In this document: positions 35,701 through 48,167 of the stretch, piece after piece
Position numbering within the stretch: position 1 is the first letter of the stretch
Layout of the letters: the number at the start of each line of letters is the position of its first letter
NCBI GenBank assembly: GCA_020726505.1
Contig: JAHLEZ010000006.1
Span: 1,302,001 to 1,366,000 of the forward strand
DNA: 64,000 nucleotides
Direction of reading: 5' to 3'
Origin: Leptodontidium sp. MPI-SDFR-AT-0119
Taxonomy: Eukaryota > Ascomycota > Leotiomycetes > Helotiales > Leptodontidiaceae
Program-made: the position numbers and the translations under genes
The notes under the pieces: model-generated
What the model was told of the DNA's origin: nothing
Seen by the model: only the letters and a program-made list of their open reading frames with translations
Database searches by the model: none

Positions 35701-37201
35701 TTGGATAGTCAAGACTTGCAAGTGCCATCCCGCAATTTGCTCCGAGCTCGCCAATGTTGTTATCAGCGGTCACAAAATCTTCATCCTCTGAGTCAATCTC
35801 AAGAAATTTCACCAGGCCATCTTCCCTGGCTATGAACAAGTCATCCCGAGTTACCTTATGGCTTTCCAGACGTGAAGGCCGGGTCCATGAAGTCCATAGT
35901 GGGTTACCAGACCCATGGTGAAAGGCTGTCGGTTCGTAAACTTTGTCGTTGAAATATGTCATTTTAGGGGTGCCGTGAAGAATTCCTTGGCAAACGGCCA
36001 TTGAGGCCTCATAAACCAAGATGAAGGATGATTTGATTGTCAATGGGATGAGTAGCAGAGGTACTTGGCGTGGTTTGTCCAGCAAGTAACCTCTGGAACT
36101 CCTCGCCTTGATATTCTTAAGGTCCATACCAGCCTCCCATTCGTATAGAAGCATTCTGGTTTTGCCTTTGAGGATTGCTAGGACTAGTAGAATGATGTGG
36201 TGATCATCGTCAGCTGCTGGATACAAGAACTCCATCTTGAGAATTACTCCGCCAGGGTATATTTGCGTTTCGGATTCAACATGCTTAGGGCTCGATGTCT
36301 CGATGCACTGCCTCTTGAGACTGTCCCGCGAGTGCAATGAGTATATCGCAAAAACACTCTCAGAGCAGCCAACAATCATGTACCGAGAGCTCGGATCCAC
36401 GGCAAGATGCATTCCCGGTTGCAATTTCAGCATTGGCTTGGAGACGCGATGTTTGCTCGCGACAAATTCAAGCTTGTCATTGCCTGAGCGGTTGAGAGTC
36501 AAAAATACCGAGTCGCCAGTGTCGAGCTGGAGCAGGAGGCACTGAGGTGGAAGTAGATACGTGACTCGAGACGTAGAGTGCGTAGGTATATCGCCTCCAC
36601 TCATTTGGAAGTCACTGCCAGCGTTCTCTGTCTTGACATGAGCATATTGAGCGAGTACATCAGGATCTCTCTCGTATGCCTTGACTGATCCCACAACACG
36701 GGCATTTCGAATGCGAGCTCCGAAATCTTCCTTTCGGATAACATCCCAGAGAAGCCCATCGGACCGAAGCTCCTTGATTTGGACGAAGTCATCCTGCGGA
36801 AATCAGCTTTGCCGCCAGTTGAGGTGGGGGGGTTTGCTCTGGTCGAAAATCATTTCCTAACGATAATGCGAACAGTAATAACCGAGAGGAAATAATAGAG
36901 AGATGAACAAATACCAGGTAATGTGGATTGGAATAAGTAAACTGGGAAGGGTTAATCTTACCCCGATGAAGGCTACATCGATGCTCTCTTTATCCCTGAG
37001 GCGTATTGGCAGGATCCAGTGCACCAGCGGACTTCGGATCACGGTTTGGGTCAGGAGACCAAGTTTCGGCGCCCGTTCTACTTCCTTGAGAGTTGTGACA
37101 GCGTCCCTGTCCTGTTGGTCATAGTGCCGAAGGACCGTGTTGACGTCGAGCGTCCTCGTAACCCATTCCCCGTCGACGAGGCTACTAGTTGCAAGAGCCA
37201 T
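32793..37201 (-). CDS. Mms1/DDB1-like protein (MMS1_N and CPSF-A type beta-propellers)
   Basis: Four exons (37201-36962, 36793-35633, 35534-35029, 34944-32793) sum to 1352 aa. The N-terminal part (MALATSSLVDGEWVTRTL; LLLQLDTGDSVFL; DPSSRYMIVGC; PNWSPAHDFV) matches the 'mono-functional DNA-alkylating methyl methanesulfonate' N-terminal domain, and the C-terminal ~200 residues have the helical look of the CPSF-A region (WEALGLSITGSLSHFAILEF, RGLEELLGVDLDTDD). Relatives include Mms1, Rik1, DDB1, CPSF160 and Rse1, which are large multi-propeller scaffolds; Mms1/DDB1 types link cullin ubiquitin ligases to replication, repair or heterochromatin. Which subgroup it belongs to is uncertain. Intron 2 appears to be GC-AG; the acceptor of exon 4 (GAGAG) is unusual and could be mis-modelled. 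Confidence 0.8.
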
Positions 37202-38438
37202 TTTAGCACACCGGGAACCTGGTTTGGGCCAATGCCATATATTGATTGACGGCAAATATGGCCCGTGAGCACAGCCCGAGTTGAGTTGGTGACACACAAA
37301 TCCAGAACCGGTCTCAGTGCACCAGCTGGCTACCAGACGTTGACGGAGCTCAGGTTGGCCCGGGTTGCGTGGGGCTCGAATTCCGCAATCTGTTGTGGCT
37401 CTGGCTGGTGGGGAGTTGTCTTGGACGAGGACCGTCAAGCTTGGAGGAGAGATGGGGGCGGTTGGGTTTTATTAGTAGGCAAAGCAGAGCAGAGCAAAGC
37501 AGTGCCGTAGAGGAGAGGTGACCTGGTCCAGCCTCGTTCGATGGTTGTGGTTCGATTGATTAGATCGCTGCAGCCTTGAAGCACGAGGCTGTCAAGCTGA
37601 GCTTTGTTCACATCAGTGCCTTTCCCCTCCTGTGGAACAGACTTCTGCGAATGAATGCCTGTTGCGTGGTGGGTTGGTTGTGCAGTGAGTGTGTGGTGAG
37701 TGTGTGAGTGAGTGGATAGGTAGGTAGGTACGTGGAAGCAAAGGAAGGCTGGTGATCGTTGGACAAGTGAAGATCACACACACACAGCAGACAGCCCGAA
37801 TTTGCATGCAGTTGATGGGATGGGATGGGATGGGATGCGACGGAATTTGGTGCGAGGGAAGAGGAGAAAGAAGAACAGAGAAATAGGCAGAGGAAATATT
37901 GACTGGTCACTTATCTCTCTCACTCACCCTGAGATGAAGAGCAGGCTGCATGCACACTGCACTCCACGCTGTCTGCTGTATGTACGGCGAAGGGAAAGGA
38001 GGGTAATTACGACCACAAAGGGGTAGCCAGGTAATCGCTGCCAGCCCAGGTTATCTAAGGTGACTGACTACTGTGGGTCGGCAGAGGCGGGCAGGCGGGC
38101 GGGCGCGCGAGCGGGCTATTTAAAGCCACTTTGAGCAGCATCTGTCCCTCAGTACCTACCTTACTTACCTCTGCAGCCCTCTCCAAGATAAGGGCATTCT
38201 GAAACGCTCAACTCAGCCCAGCCTACAGTACAAGGCACACGAGGCTCGACAAGGCGAGGCCAGACAAGATCCCAAGGGATATATATAATTGGACCTACTC
38301 ACACTTCAGCAATTCGAGCCACTCCTACCAAATCAAACCCCGGGGACATCACGCCAGAACAACCCCCGTTTTGATCCCCCCCCAGCAGCATATTGCCATG
38401 CCATAAAAGAGGGTGCGTTGCTGGTGGTATGTAATGAA
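37202..38438. other. Divergent intergenic region, Mms1-type/TBC
   Basis: About 1.24 kb between two outward-reading genes. Contains GT-rich and TGGGA repeats, CT-rich leader-like DNA near 38140-38200 and a TATATATAA-like stretch at about 38281. Alternative upstream ATG for the TBC gene at 38289. No other gene recognised. Confidence 0.55.
37816..37835. repeat. (TGGGA)4 microsatellite
   Basis: Four perfect TGGGA copies in the divergent intergenic region. Confidence 0.9.
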
Positions 38439-39786
38439 ATGGAGCCAAGCGGACACAATCCCCTCGAAAAAAGAGAGAGCAACTCGCCCACCCCGCCGAC
38501 CCCTCCAGCGCAACAACAACACAGTGCAAAGTCAGCCAAGATTCTGGAAGCCTGCAGATGGAAGGATGTAGAGGCGTTGAGGGTACTGGCAGCTTCTGAA
38601 GGGGGACTGGTGTCGGACGAGGTTCGCCAGCAGGCATGTTCGTGTCATCCATCAGAGGGAGGCTCCTGGACGAGAGCTGACGAGTGTAACAGGGCCACTA
38701 CTCCTTGGATGCAAGCCCCAGAACGACGATATAGAGCAAGAATCTGGGACTGGGGACTGGAAGTTACTTCCCAGACATAGGGATGAAGACCAGGTCCAGC
38801 TGGATGTGGACAGGTCCTTTATTTACTATCCCAGAGGTATGTACCAGCCGGGTATCACGGTAGCTTAGACATCATATCCTACTCGAGGCTGATACTTTCG
38901 CACAGACCAAACTCCTCGAGATCTCGATTTCCGAAAGGCAGAGCTTTCTGATCTTATAACGGAGGTTTTGCGGCGGCAACCATACCTCTCATACTTTCAG
39001 GGTTATCACGATATCTGCCAGGTCTTCCTCCTGGTCCTCGAACCGCAAACTCGTGCCCCGGCTGTAGCACGGCTTTCTGCTCTCCGCATCAGAGACTTCA
39101 TGTTGCCAACGTTTGCACAGGCATTGACCCAGTTACACTTGATTCCCGCAATCCTGAATACTGTCAATCCCAGACTTCGGGACCATTTGTCTTTGACCCA
39201 ACCCTTCTTCGCCCTCTCTGGCACCCTTACCATGTACGCACACGACATCCAAGAGTATGGTGACATATCTCGTTTGTTTGATGTACTGCTCGCGCGCGAG
39301 GCAGTCTTCTCCGTTTACATGTTTGCACAGATCGTTCTTCAGCGCTCTGATGAACTCTTTGAAACTCCAGCCGACGAACCTGAAATGCTTCATTCCATTC
39401 TTTCGAAACTGCCAAAGCCTTTAGACATCGAAGCACTTATAGCGGATACGATCCGATTGTTTGAAGACCACCCTCCTGAAGCTCTGAGGATGTGGAGGTC
39501 GATATCAAGTTCAAGTGTGCTAAAGACTGCACGTTGGCACGATCAACTATCTAGCCAGAGCCTAGAAGATGGGGAGCGGTACTTCATACAGCAATCAAAG
39601 GAATTAGAATGGGCAGAGCGGCGCAAACGGGTGTTGAAGACTTTATGGAAATACAGAAAACCTGCTAGCACTGTGGGGCTGGCTGTCCTCGTTGGAGTAG
39701 TTTCATTTTGGCTAAGGAAATCGTCGGCGTCCTCTGGGATTTTGGGGGCGTTATGGAGAAAGTTCTCGGGTTATCAGGGGCACTGA
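38439..39786 (+). CDS. GYP8: Gyp8/TBC1D20-type Rab GTPase-activating protein
   Basis: Three exons (38439-38637, 38693-38836, 38906-39786) give 407 aa. The TBC domain carries both catalytic fingers: the Arg finger in VQLDVDRSFIYYPR (IxxDxxR type) and the Gln finger in YFQGYHDICQVF. A hydrophobic helix near the C-terminus (STVGLAVLVGVVSFWL) makes it a tail-anchored protein, as in Gyp8 and TBC1D20, which act on Rab1/Ypt1 at the ER-Golgi. The start at 38439 (MEPSGHNPLEKRESN) is preferred over the in-frame ATG at 38289 because upstream residues lack the Pro/Gln-rich start usual here; this is a judgement. Its 3' end faces the Vps52 gene with only 75 bp between stop codons. Confidence 0.92.
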
Positions 39787-39861
39787 GAGATACCACTGTA
39801 TTCGGTTACATCTGGAGATGTGAAGATGGTTAGATTATATGTACATCAAGTTGTGGTAGCT

Positions 39862-41897
39862 TCACTGCCCAGCTTCTCCAAAGGCAGTTTTGAGCCCCTC
39901 GAAATGCTCCTGTTGTTCCAATGCCAGCTTTCCTTCGACATCTCCGATAATCGTAAGAATCAACGAGTAGTTGTTATACAGAAACCTTTCCCTCTTTCTC
40001 GAGTCGCCAATCGCTTTGCTAGTCTTCGTTAAAAACGCTTCGATCTCACTGCGAAGTCTCATTAGACTTGCCGAGACTGGCTCGTCGTCTCCCGCTTCCG
40101 TGCTCAAGGCTAGGATCCCTGCCATAAACTGGCCAAATCGCTGCGTCATGAAATGAGGGGCAGCTGATTGTTTCGCTTGCTCAGATGCAGAAGGTTTTCG
40201 GGTTGGCACTGCATTCGTCACCGTTCGAACGGATTCACAGTGCTGGTCCATCACAACCTGGAAACGAGGCCACAGCGACATGCTAGTACCGTTGATGTAC
40301 CCATCAACAGCGGGGATTTTTCGTCTTTGAAGCTCGAACGCGAGATGCTGGTTCAATCGCACACATAACAGAAGGCCTAGACAGTCAAAGCTCTCATGAA
40401 CCAGAGACTTGGTCAGATTCTGGCCTATGGCAAAAGTCGGTTCGAAAATGTAGTTGAAATGCCGTGAGATAGCTGCATAGGAAAGCGAAGGTGCAAAAAA
40501 TGTCGTGAGAAAGGAGTATTCTGCTGAAGCATTGTCGACCAGAGCCAAGTTGAAGTTTCGAAAAGGAACTTCCATGTAATGTGTTGCCTTTTCTTCTTCT
40601 GCAAGGAAAGAAGAGAGGGCAGTTTGGTTTGAGGTCTTCAGCATATCAATCCGACGTCCCAAGTTGAAGGCGTCGTGAGGAGCAGTAGATTTTGCACCGG
40701 AAAGGATATTTGACTTCCGGGTTCCATCATCTTGCCCAAGAACATCGTGCTTGTCAATTGTGTGTAGCTTAATTGTATCAAGAGCCTTGTGGTAGCGAGT
40801 GAATTGGTTCAAGAAATACCATCGCATAGTATTCATATAAGCCTGCCCGATCTGTTCAGCCAGTTGAGGATGATGTTTGTGCAAGAAAGAATAGAGGTCT
40901 TTGTAGCGGATGAAATGCTGCTGTTGGATAATCTGAGCGTTGATGTTTGGTGATCGTAATGCTTTTATTTGGGCAACCATGAAATCCCTTATCCTCTCGA
41001 GAGCCTACACTGGAAGTCAGAGATTGCTAGTGGCCCTTCTCGTCTCGTCTCACCTTGTCAATCAGATTTCCAAGTAGGGGCTTCAGGTCGTCAATGCCTT
41101 TGATATTTCGATTTTCTTTGGACTTGAGCTCCATAGCCCTGGATCGTTTCTCGACCTCGGCCAGAGCTCTGACCCAAGCCTCGTCTATCGGGCCTTCAAC
41201 AATCTTCCTTACAACAGCTGGGGAAACACTGATCTCTTCTACAACCGGGCCCAGACCGTTCTCGACGACTTTCCTGTTGTCTAACCTGACGCTCAGCGCG
41301 GAAGATCTGGCCTGTAAAGTTTCTATCTCGGCTGATACTGCGGCGAGGTCATTCTGAAAACTCGTCAGGTTTATTTCAACTGAATTGAGCACATCGTCAC
41401 AAGCGCGGATTGATTGATGAAGGTCTTCGAATTTGGCTTTATCTTGTTCGACTATTAACAGGATCAGCAGAGTGTGCGAAGGTAAGTGCTGGTAAAAACA
41501 TACACTGTTCCACGGTTTGCGTAGTGTATAGCTCTCCCTGGGCATGATCGATCTTGGGTGAGATCAAGTCCCGTAGATTTAGACCTTCAAAATCTAGTTC
41601 ACTCTCAAACTCATCCGCGGCAGTATCACCAGTGACAAAATTCGATTCTTGGGCCACCCCGTTCCCCTCCGAGCCTAGGAGCTTCTCCAGCACAGCCAAT
41701 GGGTCCGGCGCATCTGGTACTGTGGCCGACTTCTTCAACCCTGACCCATTTGGTCTTCGTGACGATGCCAATAATGACGTTGTAGAGTCATTGGAGTTTA
41801 TGGAAAGCGAAGACGAGCGGGGACTGAAGCCAGGTCTCTGGACGGCAGACGCTGGACCAAGATGGCTGGGTCTTCTGGGTGCTGGAGAGTATGACAT
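39862..41897 (-). CDS. VPS52: Vps52, GARP/EARP tethering complex subunit
   Basis: Three exons (41897-41504, 41451-41054, 41004-39862) give 644 aa. After a Ser/Pro-rich leader comes a predicted coiled coil (FEQDKAKFEDLHQSIRACDDVL, LAAVSAEIETLQARSSALSVRL) and the Vps52/Sac2 core (RIRDFMVAQIKALRSPNINAQ, QQQHFIRYKDLYSFL, AYMNTMRWYFLNQFTRY, DQHCESVRTVTNA). GARP tethers endosome-derived vesicles at the trans-Golgi. Length matches fungal Vps52. Convergent with the TBC gene, so the mRNAs probably overlap at their 3' ends; divergent from eIF5A. Confidence 0.93.
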
Positions 41898-42773
41898 GTT
41901 GGCTTTGAGAGACGGTGATCCAGGACAGATGCTTGTTGTGAAGCGACCGGAGTTGGTGCCTATATTCGCAGATTGAAACGTAATTCTTCAATTCCCAAGC
42001 CAACCAACCCAATGTCAACCCAGCGCAATCCTAAGAGATTCTTTGGCCAATCCCAAGTGAATCATTCAGTGTCTATCCCAAGTCTTTCCCCTCCCAGGCT
42101 CAATTCGGATCGGTGAATCTGTGTAGATGGATCGAGGACCTGGAGCTTCAGTGCTCATGTGAATCCTCGGGACATGGTCGTGCTACCTACCCTGCCCTGC
42201 CCAAATACCTGCCCACTGACTGCATCGACCTTGGTCTAGGAATTGTGGCACGTAGCAGCGGATGGGAGCGAGCGGTGGATGAGTCGATTGCAGAGTGTCC
42301 TAGTCGTCATTCACTAGGCGAGGGAGGAAGAGAGGCTATTTCACGCCGGTATGTGAATATTCGGAGGAAGTGGTCGGTCGGTGGAAGTCGAAGTTGAGAG
42401 GGAGAGGAGAGCTCTAGAGCCAGTGAATGTCAGAGTGTTCCCTTCGGCAAGGCCATTTCAGATCTGGCCTGGGCACGCTGGGCCGGAGCTACCACCCGAC
42501 CGACCTGCTTCGCCCTGCGGCTCGAGTCGACATCTCCATTCACCTGATTGGTGAGACTCGCCACTTCGCCCCGCTATTCTGCCCACAAGTAAAAACACTC
42601 GCTTCCACCCCAAATCCATTTTCCTCCCTCCCTCAAAAAGACGATCGCATCCTCATCTTCTGCACAACCGCTTCCTCTCCTCTGCTCCATCACCACCTCT
42701 CCTTGGTCTTCTCCCACACCTGCGAAACGCACATCTCACCACCTCCCATCCTTGCCTTACACCTTCATTCAAA
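41898..42773. promoter_or_regulatory. Divergent promoter region Vps52/eIF5A
   Basis: About 875 bp between outward-reading starts. The right third (42600-42770) is strongly CT-rich, the usual leader and promoter style of highly expressed fungal genes, directly before the eIF5A ATG. No other gene recognised. Confidence 0.6.
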
Positions 42774-43579
42774 ATGGCGGACAACAACGATGCCCAGGTA
42801 CGTTCCCAGACTGCAAGACTGCAAGATTTTATCCAGAACACCCCGCACCTCAGCGCACACACGCCCCACCATCGCAGACCAGACTGTCGGCGCATCGAGA
42901 TATTTATTCGACGCCCACCACAACCACACTATATTATTACCATCGCCATATAAGACCAATGCTAACTGTCTGTCTTCCAGCATGAGCATACGTTCGATTC
43001 TGCAGATGCCGGTGCCTCTGCCACTTTTCCCATGCAGTGCTCTGCCTTGAGAAAGAATGGCTTCGTCGTGATCAAGAACCGCCCTTGCAAGATCGTCGAT
43101 ATGTCTACCTCCAAGACTGGCAAGCATGGCCACGCCAAGGTCCATCTCGTCGCCATCGATATCTTCACCGGCAAGAAGCTTGAAGAACTCTGCCCATCCA
43201 CCCACAACATGGATGTTCCCAACGTCACTCGCAAGGAATACCAGTTGGTAAGTGAAGAGAAGAGGAGAGGGGTGGAGGAGAGAGGAGAGAGATGTATACA
43301 ATGTGCGCTGCTAACTCGGCTTTCTAGCTTGATGTCTCTGACGACGGTTTCCTCTCTCTGATGGCTGATGACGGTGAGACTAAGGATGATGTCAAGGTCC
43401 CCGATGGAGAAGTTGGCGAGAAGATCGAGAAGCTTTTCACCACCGAGGAGAAGGACACCAGTGAGTTTTGCCACGCATGAATCTAATAAGACCTTTCTAA
43501 CAGTTCGTTAGACGTTATTGTTCTTACTGCTATGGGTGAACAAGCTGCCATTGAAGCCAAGGAAGCCCCCCGCGGTTAA
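42774..43579 (+). CDS. TIF51: Translation factor eIF5A (hypusine-containing)
   Basis: Four exons (42774-42797, 42981-43247, 43328-43460, 43512-43579) give 163 aa. The hypusination loop [14 protein letters not shown] is intact, including the target Lys in KTGKHGHAK. The rest follows eIF5A closely ([44 protein letters not shown]-terminal OB fold with [27 protein letters not shown]). eIF5A relieves stalled peptide-bond formation and aids termination. It needs deoxyhypusine synthase and hydroxylase, neither of which is in this window. Exon 1 has only eight codons, a common arrangement in filamentous fungi. Confidence 0.97.
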
Positions 43580-44476
43580 ATCACTTCAAGCCAATACTTC
43601 GACTTCGACCTTGTTGCCAGCCGTGGCATACCTTCTGTCTGCGGATCCGGCGCTTTGGAGTGCTCAATCTTTGAGAATTTCGAGGCTATGGCACCTACAG
43701 TCTAATGGTCGTTGCGTGGGAGGCTATCTGGACACATTGACATCACACTGGTTATACTTCCTGGGCTTTGCAAATCATCATCTTCCTTTTGTCTTTGATC
43801 GGTGCTACATGATCACGACTTGGCCGGCGTAGTCAAAAATGGACATTTGGGATGTGTGGATAACATATCCGTAGAAATCGATGGTTTTCTGACATAGAGA
43901 CGTCTTGTGCTTCGCGAGATCTTGTTTATTGTCCCGCTGTCCGTACGGATTTGAGTTTAGGCTGCAGTGAGACTTCTTGATACGATCTACCTCTATTCCC
44001 ATTCTCTCCATTATGGCTGTTATCAGCCCCGTCTCGACACTGAGACACCAGCATATGATTTCGAAGCAGGCCATATTTACTTATCTGGACAGCCTATGGA
44101 CATCGAGTCACGTATTATTTTGATATAATGAAATTTTCATTTAGACTAACACGGATTCTCACAGTTTCACTGCAAATATTAAATTCCAGAAGCGGCTCAT
44201 GTATCAAAACATATTCAGACAATTAAACAGATAGTGCATGAAAATGGCCATGCAGTTGTGATATTGCCGATTGCTCATCTGGAATACCCCCATTGATTTT
44301 ATTACCAGTGAACAGTCCACCAATGTCAGCAAATCATGCCACCATACCCAAGGAGCTCCCAGCTATCAAGGTTTCTATTGAAGCACTCAAGTGAAGGAAT
44401 TACCTTAGCTAGAATACCTTGAGTGAAACCACCTGTGAACAATACAAAACAAGCCGGTCACACATTTCCCGATGCC
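43580..44476. other. Intergenic, convergent eIF5A/RRN7
   Basis: About 900 bp holding two 3' UTRs. The 89-codon minus-strand ORF at 43805-44074 lacks any recognisable feature. Nothing else seen. Confidence 0.5.
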
Positions 44477-46323
44477 TTAGTCCGACTCCTCCAAAGACTG
44501 CCTCTTCCGGTCTGCAAGCCTCCATCTTTCTAACTGAACCTCGAGCCGAAAGACGGTCCTGAGCAGCTTCCCCAAAGACACGCCCACTTTTGATGCTGTG
44601 TCATGTCAGCATCACTACAGTTTTATGATCGATTCTTTCCTACCAGCTAGCTCGAAGAATGCTTTCGCCTCTTTTGGGAGCTCCTCCTCGCTCCGGTAGC
44701 GTTTGTATAGCTCTCCTGCCCGTACAACTTCTTCGGATGTATCCCCATCTTCAATTGGTTGTGGCTCCTGCAAGAACAGACTGCCTTGTACATCCTTCAG
44801 ACTTGCTATATCTTGCTCCAGGCACGAGTCTTCTGCATCTGGCTGAGGAGGCAGGTCATCGAGGGGGAAAATCTGCAGTATTTGTTCCGATACTAACTGC
44901 TATCAGTATGGATAAGAAGTCGTGGACTTGCAGAACTTACCTTTTGGGTCCCGGTCGTCAATCCACGTGTTCTGATACCAGTCAAGGTAATCGTCCAGCT
45001 TTTGGGCATTCATATTCCACACATCAGTATCTATGACTTTGATTGCCTCGCCCCTTGCCAATCCTCTCGGTGGATTACGCGAGGTAGATTTCGCCCATTG
45101 AGGCCAATTCATCTTGACTGCCGAAGGATCGGAGTAACTCTCAGGAATGCGATCAACGTCATCGAATGGATGTGCCAACTTCGTCGCTATGACGATCAAG
45201 CCCATAAGTCGTATTTCCGGGTGGGGGGTGGGTTCAGCCGTCCGCTTGCGGTGACTATGATACGAAAAGTCTACCTCAAGTAATGTCTCCAAGCGGCGAA
45301 TCGCAGGATATAATTCAACTGTGTATATTTAGTAAGGAGCAAAGTTTCCAAGTCCTCAGACTTACCAGGAAGACAGAGTTCTGTCATGTACCGGAATATC
45401 AGTAAAGGCACATTCAGCCTGGGAAACTCCATCTCGAACTCAAGATTAAAGAACTCGGCCAGTGAGACCACGGTAGTATGAAGTCTGGTTCCATCCAAAG
45501 GAGCCTTTATTTCAAGCGCAGCGTGGAAATGCGCAGGGAGTTTGGATCTCATCTCCTTTGGAACTTCTTTGATCTTGCAAGGATATTAGTACCAAGGGGC
45601 CGAAAAGTAGGGCTGCAGTTCTTACGGCTCGGTTGTAGGTTATTCTATCCCGAAGAGCCCATCTGTGAAAATCCTCTACAGTAACAGGTATTTTCAAAAG
45701 CAACGTGCCCAAGTAGCACAAGGCCAGAGTCTCAATCAACCTAGGCAATTTCTCTTCTGTCACGGCACTCTTCTTGCTCCGTCTTGATCCTATGCTTCGA
45801 TGTGTCACGCCGTCGGTATCTGTGTTGTCCCCTTCACTTGCAGAGCTGAACATCATTGTCCCTGTCCCGGAACCGTAGGCACTCTTCTCATCTCTGGAGA
45901 TATGGAAGCCCCTTAATCTCAACTCCCAGAGATCCCTGACGATGACCCGAAGCTCCCCTGGGAGTCCCAAAGTAGTGACAAGCCAATGGCATTGCTTCCA
46001 CAGAATCAACTGGTAGCATTGCAAGTACAGCTCTTTTGCATCACTTCCACCAAGAATCGTCTCAACACGCTCTTTCTCTTCTCTCTTCCTTCGAGACTTC
46101 TTGCCTTGTGCATTCCAGTCATCCTCATCTTGCTGCGTTTGTGTAAATCCCTAGAACTGATTAGACACGTGATTCCAACAGTCGTTTCAGCACCAACCGC
46201 TTGCTCGTGACCCCTCTGGCAGAACTTCTTTCCATCCTCAATATAGAATTTGCGAGCTCGACATCCTTCTTCGGTGCAGCTCTCATCTCGACGGAATCGC
46301 TGATATTCGATATGTGATGACAT
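44477..46323 (-). CDS. RRN7: Rrn7/TAF1B-type RNA polymerase I initiation factor
   Basis: Six exons (first starting at 46323, last ending at 44477) join in frame to roughly 520 aa. The N-terminal RRN7-type zinc ribbon is clear: ESCTEEGC, then FCQRGHEQA. TFIIB-like cyclin-fold regions follow (LYLQCYQLILWKQCHWLVTTL; LPRLIETLALCYLGTLLLKIPV; VSLAEFFNLEFEMEFP), then ELYPAIRRLETLLEVDFSY and a charged C-terminus with a helical LLRTVFRLEVQLERW. Rrn7 is the TFIIB-related member of the core factor that recruits RNA polymerase I to the rDNA promoter in the nucleolus. The conserved residues begin right at the ATG at 46323. The gene is divergent from ubiquitin-L40. Confidence 0.88.
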
Positions 46324-46638
46324 TAGTGCAAGCAATTTGGTCTGAAGTAAGACGATTTTGCTAGCAAAAAGATCGAATCGATGTGGTGTAGTAGAAAGTC
46401 ATCCCGAATCAAGGTAACAAAGTCAACCCAGAACATGAAGGTACCTACCGTAGGCAGTGAATGAGCAGCTGCTGGACGGCGATCTTTAGGTCACCCGCTA
46501 AGATACCTCATCACGTGTCGCTATTTAGGTGGAGCTGGCGCAAGCGAGCCCACAACGAAATATTCCCGCTCAACTCCCCTTCTCTTCGAGATCTTGAAGT
46601 CGCGACAACAACGACGACGGCCTTACGAAACCGCCAAG
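46324..46638. promoter_or_regulatory. Bidirectional promoter RRN7/UBI-L40
   Basis: About 315 bp between the RRN7 start codon and the first coding base of ubiquitin-L40. Contains a CACGTG palindrome at 46512-46517 and a repeated CGACNAC-type stretch just before the ubiquitin leader. Placing a Pol I factor and a 60S-protein gene on one promoter would suit co-regulation with growth (inference). Confidence 0.55.
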
Positions 46639-47380
<742 letters not shown>

Positions 47381-48167
47381 ACGGTTCGCTCATTTGGCGT
47401 TTGGAGGCTCTGGAAGATGGAGAGATGGTCATGGAATTGGGTTTTCGCAAGCTTGCTGGCTGTATCATTCTCACAATAGCATGAGCACGCAATACGAAGG
47501 ACAATGACCAATGCTGGAATGGACCGCAATGAAGTGACCTGTTGAAAATGGCCTAGTGAAGAAATTGTTTTGTAAATTCGGCTGGACGGGCAGTGGATAA
47601 TGCAGCAGGGACACAGGGTCAAGTATTTATTGCGCACTGATTCTGCTGCGGGACTTGGTTGTGGGAGAATGATTCGTACTACTTCGCAACCAGAACCCAG
47701 CTCTTCAGCTCTCTCTTGGAATTGGACAGGCTGGGATGACTGGCTGCCAGTCCAGCTTCAGCTAAATCACAAGTTCGAAAGTGCATCTGAACTGGTTGAA
47801 TTTGGAGGACGTGCCCTCCCTGCCTACTCAAATGTGACCCCCATACCATACCATATCTACCTAGGTGCCATTAGCAATATCAGATACGGACTGAAGCCGA
47901 GAGAAGGAATGCGGCTCTGCTGTTGGCCATGCAATGGCGGGGTGACTTCAGGGATGAGGTGGTGGTTGGAATGGGCGGATCCAGGGGTATGTATCGTCGA
48001 CCACCACTGCGCTAGCGTGGAAGTTACGTGTAAGCTGTCAAATCGCCAGCCAGAGCAGCCTTGAACAACACCAACACCCTTTCACAATACAGCTTGAGAT
48101 GCAAAGTACCTTAAGTTAAGAGAAACCATCGCCTTTTCCTTGTGCTTCAGTCTACCTGAAGAAAACG
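47381..48167. other. Intergenic
   Basis: About 790 bp between two plus-strand genes; 3' UTR of ubiquitin-L40 at left, promoter of the Yip1-domain gene at right. A 154-codon ORF (47600-48064) has no domain. TACCTAGGTG motif at 47858. Confidence 0.5.

Noticed and set aside
43805..44074. 89-codon minus ORF downstream of eIF5A
   Set aside because: No domain, lies where both neighbours' 3' UTRs should be.
47600..48064. 154-codon plus ORF
   Set aside because: Trp/Cys-rich without recognisable motif; located in the ubiquitin-L40 3' region and Yip1 promoter.
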